Shown here: positions 56,401-64,000 of the stretch, piece by piece
Layout: each line of letters opens with the position of its first letter
Numbering within the stretch: the stretch's first letter is position 1
From: Panagrolaimus kolymaensis
Taxonomy: Eukaryota; Nematoda; Chromadorea; Rhabditida; Panagrolaimidae
Direction: 5' to 3'
Length of the DNA: 64,000 nucleotides
Assembly: GCA_028622995.1 (NCBI GenBank)
Contig: JAJQJQ010000012.1
Span: 2,356,001 to 2,420,000 of the forward strand
Notes under the pieces: model-generated
What the model was told of the DNA's origin: nothing
Seen by the model: only the letters and a program-made list of their open reading frames with translations
Database searches by the model: none
Made by a program: the position numbers and the translations under genes

Positions 56401-58149
56401 GATTTTTTTAAAACTACCACCATTAAAACAATAATAATAATATAATGTTAAACAAGGATGAAAAAGAGAGAGAAAAAACGAGAAAATATTAAAAACGAGG
56501 GGCGATCATCATCATAACCCTGTCATATCAAATAAAAAGGGAAAAAGAAAAAAATAACAAACATGGTTTCCGCAAAAAATCATCATCATCACGTTTATAT
56601 TTTCTCATCCATCCATAGTGTTAAATTTGCGTTTCTTTTCTTTTTTCATCTTTCGATCGCCACTCAACATACATAGATTTATTTTTGCGAGGTCTTGGGA
56701 AAATAAAGTTTTTGATCGATGGATGAAATAAAATGGAAGAAAAGAAGGCACGCGACAAAAAGGACATTTGGCTTATCAGCAAAAAAATAAAAGAAAGGGG
56801 TTAGAAGATTACTTTTGACCAAAGAAGATGACAAATAGCAGCAATAGAAAAAACAAGAGTTTGTGAACTGACTGGTACAACAACAAAGCCTTTTTAGAAT
56901 AAAAATATTCAATAATATTCTTTTGCAAAATTTTTCATTCAAAAAAAATTAAGCAATGACCTTAAGAAAAGTTTGTTCCTCAAAGAAATAAATGAAATTG
57001 GGGTAAACGAAAAAGAAGAAAAACCGACACAACAAACAAATCAATGTGGTTCTCGGTCAATTTCGTGTGGCGCGGCTGGCAACCATCTGTCTAATCTTTC
57101 CGCTGCTATCTTTATTATGCTCGAACAAAAAAAAATCCTAAAAAAAGTTGCGCAAATTAGTCTTTGGAGACCAACCCTTCCTTTTTCTTGTATTAAAGCT
57201 TTTTCAGGTTTATTATGCCTATTAGATTTAGTGAGAGATGAATGTTTGAATTTAAAAAAATATGAATAATACAATGCAAATACTAAATGGATAAGCATGG
57301 ATCTATTATGCGAAAATGGATAAAGAATTGTTAAAATTATAGGCGGCAAAAATCAAAAACAAATCACAAGGCCTCGTTTTTACATCCTCTGAAAAAATAG
57401 ACATTGAAAAATGAAGGTTAAAAATTTTAATTCGACAAACAAAAACTGAATGCAATAAATTCATTTCCCTAAAAGAAGCTTTGTTTTAAAAAATGTAAAT
57501 GATCGGAAAATAAAAGCGATGAGTCAATTCTAAACTTGTAACGGAAACATTTTTTCACAAATTCCATATACAAACATAGAATACAAAATGAATGATGGAA
57601 AGGGAATATGAAACAAATCCGATCGCAACAGTAGAAACAACAACGAAAAAACCCTTGGACTCGAGAGAAAAAGAGAGACAAGAAACAATAATAGCGCCGC
57701 CGACCGGCAATAGGATTAGCAATGAGTCTAACGCCCTTTTTGTTTTCTTCCTTCCTTCTTTTTTTTGTTTTTCTCCCATCCGTTTTTCAACTCATTCAAC
57801 GAGGCACAAAAAAAAAAAGACGAAGAAAAACTAATGGTCATATAAACGCCGACATCACCACCACTATTTTCTATTTATGCGACCCGATGGCTCTTACGAT
57901 AGTTAAAGAGCCGAATATTTTTTTCCCCTCCTCTTCAACTTGCGCATATCCTCTTCCCTATTTCACCCTTTTTCTCTCATCGATGATCGCTACTATCTTT
58001 TCGTAAAAAAAAATAAAGGGCCTGAAACAGTTCTGCTCCATTTATGCTCAATTCAATTCTCGCCATTTGACATTTTTGTAATTTGTTTAAATAAATAAAT
58101 ATAAATCACGGCAGATGGATACTTAAATTGAATAACCAATTAATTGATA

Positions 58150-58920
58150 AGCATCTATTAATAAAGGAAAAAAATTGACTGACCTAAACCTCATCATAAA
58201 CAAGGCATTTTACAATAATCATGTGCTTCAAATCCATAATCAAATGTTTGGATTACTTTTAAAAACTCAAAATGAAGAAATACTAAAGTTTAATTGGGAA
58301 GAAAAAACTAATTTAAGCATCGAAAAGGTAAAACAAAAATCGCATAAACATATTATTTCACATCCTCCTTTACCTTTTTCTCCTCATTCGAAAACTATAC
58401 AATTCTTACAACTGGATAAAATATAAAAAAAATTGAAACAAAGAATTCATCAAGTCAAAAGTTGCAATTTTTTTTTGTTTGATTCAAGTGAGAAATGTGA
58501 TTGCTAACAAGTAGTAGTAGCTGCTTCTTTGATGAAATATAAAAAAACGAGTTCTTTTTCGTGTCAAAGAAATTATGCAAACAATATTAAGAAAAACCGT
58601 GTAGTTATTATCGCTTTTTTTTTGAATACTTATTTCCAACAAGCTTGCTTCAATGCATTAAGATTCTTCACTTATGGTCAACAAAAAATAAAGTCTAAGT
58701 AGCAAATTCTAACACGTCATTAAAAATATTTCATTTAGCTCAACAAAGTAACTCTTTTAATGGTGAAAAAACACCAAAAACATCTCTCGAAGATGGATAA
58801 GTTTATAATACTACTATTGGTTTATTGGAAAAACTATATAAAGAAAATAAAAATGTTATGAAAAAAATGCATAAAAAACAAAAGAAAGATGAAACAATTT
58901 TTATTCTAAATACATAGCAT
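58150..58920 (+). pseudogene. Possible decayed coding region
   Basis: Two coding-like patches on the plus strand: an 83-codon frame with KAFYNNHVLQIHNQMFGLLL and ILKFNWEEKTN (58174-58426), and a second at about 58735-58917 reading LAQQSNSFNGEKTPKTSLEDG, a stop, then VYNTTIGLLEKLYKENKN to a final stop. The interrupting stop and missing splice links suggest a relic, if coding at all. Confidence 0.25.
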
Positions 58921-59273
58921 TGGGAATTATGCATCAGCATGCAAACAAGCAAAAATTGAGTGCATTTGGTTCTCAACGCGAATGCTTGCCTTACTGTTGC
59001 ACTAAAACCAAGAAATTTTTTCGTTGGACTTCCTTTCAGCTGATGCAGCTGCGATTTTTCAATATTGTGAAACGAGTAAAAAATTTCGATATTTTTCCAC
59101 CATTTTTGTTTTAAAACCCTTATTTTTTATTAGAAATATCCATTAGTATCGTTTTTAGCGTGAAAATGACATCCATTTCGCATATTCTCTCACATTTATC
59201 CATGTTTCATCTGCTTCGTGATTTTTTCGATTTCTTTCATATTCCTTTTCTATATCTTTATTTAACGTTTGCC

Positions 59274-59282
59274 CTTTTTTTA
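59274..59282 (+). other. Likely spliced-leader acceptor of FAU
   Basis: A pyrimidine tract followed by AG, directly upstream of the FAU ATG, without any upstream in-frame exon. Confidence 0.55.
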
Positions 59283-59295
59283 GCTGGTTGCAATC

Positions 59296-59745
59296 ATGCA
59301 AATCTTCGTGAACGCTTTGGACGGAGCTGTCCTCAACTTCAATGTCGATTCTACTACATCTGTTGGAGAAATCAAAAAGAGTATTGATGCTCTAGACTCT
59401 ATTCTTTCATATGGTTCAAAAATCCTTGACTCCGACTGTGCTACATTAGGATCTTATGAAATACCTGAAGAAGCTACCCTCAATGTAAACGTTCGTCTTC
59501 TTGGTGGTAAAGTTCACGGTTCTCTTGCTCGTGCTGGTAAAGTTCGTGCTCAAACTCCTAAAGTTGAAAAACAAGAAAAGAAGAAGAAGAAGCGCGGTAT
59601 GTCATAACGTTTGATTCATTGACTTTACTTATTTATTGATTTTTTAGGACGTGCTTTCCGCCGAATCCAATACAACCGTCGATTTGTTAATGTAGCTGTA
59701 TCTGGACCTGGACGTAAACGTGGACCAAACTCAAACCAAACTTAA
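59296..59745 (+). CDS. FAU: FAU: ubiquitin-like protein fused to ribosomal protein S30
   Basis: Exons 59296-59596 and 59648-59745, 399 nt, 132 aa. The N-terminal ubiquitin-like part ([20 protein letters not shown], about 72 aa) ends at LLGG, where processing releases eS30. The ribosomal part begins [19 protein letters not shown] and includes [20 protein letters not shown], almost identical to the universal protein; it sits in the 40S subunit head/shoulder. An orphan acceptor TTTTTTTAG ends at 59282, 13 bases before the ATG, typical of trans-spliced ribosomal-protein mRNAs in nematodes. Confidence 0.97.
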
Positions 59746-59843
59746 ATGTTTTTTCTTTGTTTTGTGAAAAGTTCTTGTTGATGAATTTGACACGGTAAAT
59801 ATACGAATTGTTGTTTTTATTAAAGTTATTAAATTGCTATCTA

Positions 59844-60198
59844 TTACCAACTCCATCCTAACCTTTCCCATTTTATGCTGTTTTCATTTGTACTTAGAGG
59901 TTCAGCTGGTCGTATGATAGCTAAATTACGTGCAGACACTACACGAGTTAGAAGGTTTAGTAATATAGCATTTGCTGATGCACGAATGCTGGATTCTGTT
60001 GGCTGTCGAGATCTGAAATGAAGTTACTTTCAAGGACGACAAATAAGAAGAGACTTACGAAGTCCTACGTTGAAGATCATTTGATTCCAAGTTTTTTATT
60101 CTGAATATTGCATTGGGATAACGGGGCTTGCATAATACTTTATCTGATACGAGCACTAATAATAATAAGGAGTTTAAAATATTCAAACAATTTACCAT
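59844..60198 (-). CDS. Small secreted peptide precursor, unrecognised
   Basis: Exons (minus) 60059-60198 and 59844-60012, 309 nt, 102 aa. The start MVNCLNILNSLLLLVLVSDKVLC is a clear signal sequence, and an orphan acceptor ATTTCAG abuts it (to 60202), supporting the ATG and trans-splicing. The mature part contains a dibasic site (LQRRTSSRQ), an amphipathic-looking stretch SANAILLNLLTRVVSARNL, and ends KWERLGWSW. No Cys framework after the signal, so it looks more like a peptide-hormone precursor than a folded domain. Not matched to a known neuropeptide. It converges with FAU, 98 bases apart. Confidence 0.65.
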
Positions 60199-61120
60199 TT
60201 TCTGAAATGAGTTACTAAAAATTGTGGTATTTTTAGACGTAGCCAGGAATTGTAAATAATGAGGTATGACGCGCTTGTTGTTTTTATTAAATTATTCAAT
60301 GTTCAACATAGTTTAAAAGATATTTAAAAAAAACAAGCCGGTTTTAAAAAGCAATAAGTCAGCTGATAATAAGAAGCTAACTTTAGCTTATAAGCACCAA
60401 GAAAAGGTTACGAATAAATAAATAAATTGTATTATGGTATTTTACGCACTTAAATACAAAGCTTCTTATGTAACATTTACTATTGTCACGCAATTATTAT
60501 TGTTTTCAATAAGTCTGTATTTGTTCTTTAAAATTTATTAATTTGTTGAGGAAGTCATAAAAGAGATACGGTAGTGGAATCAAAACAAACATTGGGCGTA
60601 AAAAAGAAAATTTACTGAAATCAAAAATGATTAATAAACGACGAATCAGAAAATGAGAGCAAAAGCTCGTCCAAACAATTTTTACTACAAGAGCATTTTT
60701 CTTCTTCTGTTATTTATTTATATGTATCATTTCAAGCTTTGAGTGTTATAGACAAAAAGAAGAATTAATTCCCTTTGGTAATGAGCTACATTTTTACTTT
60801 AAACGTCACAAATTTGTTTTTAAATGAGCTACAAAATGTTTAAAATTAGTTTATTCCCACGCTTTTAATAAATCTTTTATTAATGTTTCTCCCCCTCGTT
60901 TTGATTTAAAACTTTATACAAGTTTCTTATAAAAGCTAGACATAAAGCTTGATGAGAGGATTGCTTTTTCCATCTCATTTTTCTATCTGCAGCTTATCAA
61001 CTTTCAAATGCAGCGGTCTTTTGGCTTAATGCAATTGAAGCAAAGCATGGAAGCTTTTTGTGAAAAAAAAGTTTCAATAAATTTATTTTTCTTCTTTTTC
61101 AATCAGTTTGAACTTCAAAA
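60199..61120. promoter_or_regulatory. Divergent intergenic region
   Basis: Promoter interval of the secreted-peptide gene (-) and the AROS-like gene (+). AT-rich; no exon, repeat or RNA gene recognised. Confidence 0.45.
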
Positions 61121-61832
61121 ATGTCTTTACAACTTTTGAATAAATCCTTAAATCTCGTCAATGAAAGTATGTTTTTTAATCTTAAAGCTTTTCTTCTAAT
61201 AATACTTTAATTTTTAGGTGATGGAATTATTGAGAAAACTTCAGCTAAAAAATCAAGAAAATCAGCTGTTACTGAAGAACGTGAGCTTGTTCGAAATCTT
61301 GATGATCGATTTCAATTTGATCTTGAATCTGGTATTTTGCTAAAGAAGAAACGTGATGAAGTTCATAAAAGCAAGGGTGATTTATCGTATATGTTTAGTC
61401 AAAAGGATGCTAAAAATGTAAGCATTTTTGTTTTGTTTAATTCACTCTCAACTCATATTTTTCAGGGATATTCTTTTGTTGAACAATTCAGAGATACAAG
61501 ACCACCAGATATTGCTGCACATAATCGCAAATATGTCAAATATGCTGATAGACATAGAATTCCTCAAGATATTGTCAAAAGCTGTGTTGCATCATCGATA
61601 AAGAAGGATAAAATGAAGAAGAAAAGATGTGAAGAACGATTTAACATGCGAGGTAACTAATTTTTTGTAAAAAAATTGCTTTCTTTAAACAACTCTTTTA
61701 GGAACTCTGTATGACAAGAAACCAAATACCAAACCGAAAGACAAGTCCATCTTCAGTACAGAAGATTTCGATAATGTTATGAACCTTACTGGTAATACTG
61801 TGCTTCAACATAAGATAAAGAAAATTAAATAA
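61121..61832 (+). CDS. AROS/RPS19BP1-like basic nuclear protein
   Basis: Exons 61121-61166, 61218-61417, 61466-61652 and 61702-61832, 564 nt, 187 aa. Lys/Arg-rich throughout, no signal or TM. The start MSLQLLNKSLNLVNE and the C-terminal box KSIFSTEDFDNV, preceded by a Lys-rich linker, recall active regulator of SIRT1 (AROS, 40S ribosomal protein S19-binding protein 1), where the sequence is T-V-F-T-E-E-D-F. AROS is a nucleolar ribosome-assembly factor of about 136 aa; this one is longer. The likeness is short and remembered rather than aligned, so the name is tentative; the gene itself is secure. Confidence 0.75.
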
Positions 61833-61917
61833 TTTTATTTTATTTGTTTGTTACTTATTGTTGATTTTGATGAATAAAAGGAAGATTTTTTTCATGTTTC
61901 ACTTCATTTCTTATGGT

Positions 61918-62395
61918 TCAGCGACGACAACATCCGCAGCAGCAACAACAGCAGCAAGTAATGCATAAGATTAAAATTATAAAGACTACTAGAATTGCCA
62001 TGTAAATGTATCCCATATTTGTCAATTTCATCATTTCCCATAATGCATCGTCGAGATATCCAAATATTTTCGCTTGTTGAGTTGTTGTTTCAAAGGTTGT
62101 ATCATTTGAGATGTTGATGATATTAATTGATGCACCACCACTTTTGAATGTTTGAGTTACATCAGGCTTGGTTGATTCAGTGAGAAATTTCAAAGTAGGA
62201 TGAAGTGCACTAAAATATTTTGAATCATTACGATAAAAAAGGAGGAAAGAAAGAAACATACTGATCAAGAAAATTATTCCACCATTTATCAAGAGTGTTG
62301 TTGTTAGTTGGAGTAATACTGGTTTGAGCTTCAATAGGTGCACCAGAAGTTAAAGCAATAAGTGCAATCAAAATCAGTAAAATGTATCGATTCAT
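61918..62395 (-). CDS. Unrecognised type I membrane protein with poly-Cys tail
   Basis: Exons (minus) 62262-62395 and 61918-62209, 426 nt, 141 aa. Signal peptide MNRYILLILIALIALTSG. A ~75-aa ectodomain with several N-x-S/T sites (NISNDTT) follows, then one TM helix (GYIYMAILVVFIILILCIT) and a cytoplasmic tail CCCCCCCGCCRR. The Cys cluster at the membrane face is suited to multiple palmitoylation. Convergent with the AROS-like gene (85 bases between stops). No family recognised. Confidence 0.75.
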
Positions 62396-62526
62396 CAGGA
62401 AAATGATGAAAACGACTTTTCAATCAGTGAAAATGAAATGGAATGAAAGCAATCGAATATTGTTGGAATTATGAAGACATAGAACCTTCATTCTTTATTC
62501 TCTAATTTGCATTATTTCTTGGGAAA

Positions 62527-62571
62527 ATGGTTGTTAATTATTCCTTTGAATTGTTGGAACGTCTGGAAAAG
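62527..62571 (+). CDS. Possible first coding exon of a gene running off the right edge
   Basis: ATG followed by 15 codons (MVVNYSFELLERLEK) and a GTAAAC donor, 131 bases from the divergent start at 62395. No second exon could be found before base 64000, so if real its first intron contains the hAT MITE at 62806-63688. Weak evidence. Confidence 0.25.
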
Positions 62572-62797
62572 GTAAACATTTATCAAATACATTTCTAAGG
62601 TGTTTGATTGATACACATTGGTCTGTCGAAATTACTGTATTCAAAGACGGGATAGATCAAAATTGTGGCAATCTTAAAAAGCTCAAATGAAAAATGTTAG
62701 AGTTGGCCATAATGATATCCACATTTTTGATTCTTTTTTTAAATAGTATGTCCGACAAAAAGCATTTTTTTGTTTACTTATTTACTTTTGTGTTTGA

Positions 62798-62805
62798 GCC
62801 CACAC
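62798..62805. repeat. Target-site duplication, left copy (GCCCACAC)
   Basis: Identical to 63689-63696 and abutting the element end CAGTGTTG. Confidence 0.87.
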
Positions 62806-63688
62806 CAGTGTTGTCGATTAATCGAAATCCTTCGATTATCGATTTCGATTAATCGAAATTAATCGAAAGTTTTCGGTTATCGATTATCGATCGATTAATC
62901 GAAAATCGAAAGTCTCGATTATCGATTTTCGATTAATCGGCAAATTAATCGATTCGATTAATCGAATTTTTTTAGTTATTAAAAACCATATTTTTTTATT
63001 ACAAAATTTAATAAGGTGATAAAAATTTCGACTTTAAATTCGAATTCAAAACATAAAAACACATTTAAAATATTTTTTTAGTCTAAAATAATAGATTTGA
63101 AAATTTCTTTTATGAGTACATTAATGTTTTGTCGAATCATCAAAAGCCTGGAATACATAATTTTGCGTAAAAAAAGAGGCTATAATTGTTTACACATTTT
63201 ATAAAAATATGGATTACACCACTTTTAAGTTAGTTTATGAGAGTATCCAGACTTTCATGAGTAATTTGTAAAGATTATAAAACCACAAGAATGTTTTCTC
63301 AAATTTTGGAACCATAAGTAGGAAACTAATGAAAAAATATTTTTGAGAATTCAGAAATAAGGAAAAAATAGCTTATAAAAGTTTAAATAGGTAAAAAATA
63401 CACAAAAAAACAGAATTGGAAAAAATTTTCAGGCAAAAAATAGCCAAATTAGGGCTTATTTTGAGGTAAAAAACGTAAATTTTGTCATTCGATTAATCGA
63501 TAATCGGATGCTTCGATTATCGATTTCGATTAATCGAAATTAATCGAAATTTTTCGATTATCGATTATCGATCGATTAATCGAAAATCGAAAGTCTCGAT
63601 TAATCGAATCGATTAATCGAAAATAATCGAATTTCGATCGGTTATTTTTCGATTAATCGTTCGATTAATCGAATAATCGACAACACTG
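62806..63688. mobile_element. Non-autonomous hAT-like MITE with 8-bp target duplication
   Basis: An 883-bp element with 15-bp terminal inverted repeats CAGTGTTGTCGATTA (62806-62820; complement 63674-63688), flanked by perfect 8-bp duplications GCCCACAC at 62798-62805 and 63689-63696. CAGTG ends and 8-bp duplications are hAT hallmarks. About 170 bp at each end is packed with the palindromic unit TCGATTAATCGA and variants. The AT-rich centre (62970-63480) encodes no transposase. Confidence 0.88.
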
Positions 63689-63696
63689 GCCCACAC
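63689..63696. repeat. Target-site duplication, right copy (GCCCACAC)
   Basis: Identical to 62798-62805 and abutting the element end CAACACTG. Confidence 0.87.
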
Positions 63697-64000
63697 GTAC
63701 GAGTGTGAGAATGACTAGAATGTGTGATGGTATTTTTGCCTTCATCAATGTAAAATAAATAATGCTTTTTCTTTTATTATTTTTTAACATCAAAATATGT
63801 TTTTCTTTAATTTGTAAAATTTGTTGGTTTAGAATATTTCTAGGAATTAATACTTTTTTCTTACAAACGTTTTATTTTCGGTTCTCTAAAAATAGCTGTT
63901 ACGATATTTTATATTTTGCCATTTTACTTCCGTAAATTACGCAAGAGATCTTAATTAGTGGCCACTTATTTTTTCATTATCGTTATCATTTTCAAAAAAT
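63697..64000. other. Right-edge flank, nothing recognised
   Basis: About 300 AT-rich bases to the end of the window; no exon, repeat or RNA gene seen. Confidence 0.5.

Larger units (their letters stand above)
53401..59295. other. 5.9 kb gene-poor, low-complexity region
   Basis: Between the MRCK and FAU starts (divergent). Many short A/T-rich frames occur on both strands, but none shows homology or splice continuity. Patches of TCATCATC, GTGTGTGT and (TTTTTC) runs are present. It probably contains the MRCK promoter and 5' non-coding exons. A possible gene relic lies at 58150-58920. Confidence 0.55.

Noticed and set aside
57041..57349. 102-codon minus-strand frame and overlapping plus-strand frame
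   Set aside because: Both strands are open over the same stretch, with no signal peptide, splice continuity or motif; probably chance in a slightly GC-richer patch.

Overview
The window is eukaryotic and almost certainly from a nematode. It is strongly AT-rich, most introns are about 40-60 nt with GTAAGT/GTTTGT/GTATGT donors and TTTTAG/TTTCAG acceptors, and several ATGs lie just downstream of an orphan TTTCAG or TTTTTAG, as expected for trans-spliced mRNAs. Nematode-typical families are present: a polyprotein allergen (NPA), a transthyretin-related (TTR-like) secreted protein, a sensory-type Gi/o alpha subunit and an expanded-type tyrosine phosphatase. The species cannot be named from sequence alone. 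No rRNA, tRNA or CRISPR was seen. Exon coordinates were assembled by hand from splice signals, reading phase and family homology; each full-length model sums to a whole number of codons.

Layout: 1-2064 partial G-alpha gene (-). 2065-6968 gene-poor, with a hAT-type MITE at 2976-3461. 6969-15039 giant NPA polyprotein gene (-, 2386 aa, about 16 repeat units). 16792-19585 lysosomal-type beta-galactosidase (+). 19875-20526 TTR-like (-). 21413-23855 tyrosine phosphatase (-). 24058-25237 and 25400-25954 two unrecognised secreted/membrane proteins (+). 26009-27564 mitochondrial trifunctional enzyme beta subunit (-), divergent from 28776-30062 ACAA2-type thiolase (+). 30733-31296 coiled-coil protein (-). 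32178-32923 four-TM protein (+). 33359-36583 ankyrin plus GH20-like pseudoenzyme (+). 37116-39783 disordered single-TM protein (-). 40472 to about 41300 unrecognised gene (-). 41420-43836 ROCK-like kinase lacking the C-terminal half (+). 44490-45228 REEP/YOP1-type ER shaper (-). 45379-45569 fold-back MITE. 45759-46376 and 46542-46770 two small unknown genes. 47517-53400 full-length MRCK kinase (-). 53401-59295 is gene-poor low-complexity DNA. 59296-59745 FAU (ubiquitin-like/RPS30) (+). 59844-60198 small secreted peptide gene (-). 61121-61832 AROS-like nuclear protein (+). 61918-62395 Cys-tailed membrane protein (-). 62806-63688 second hAT-type MITE.

Three functional themes stand out. Two beta-oxidation thiolases share one 1.2 kb divergent intergenic region. 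Two DMPK-family actomyosin kinases (ROCK-like and MRCK) lie within 12 kb. Several secreted or membrane proteins without recognisable family are interspersed among housekeeping genes. The most unusual items are the near-identical NPA units, the ankyrin/GH20 pseudoenzyme, the truncated ROCK with a GCPDY activation segment, and three small transposons with intact target-site duplications.
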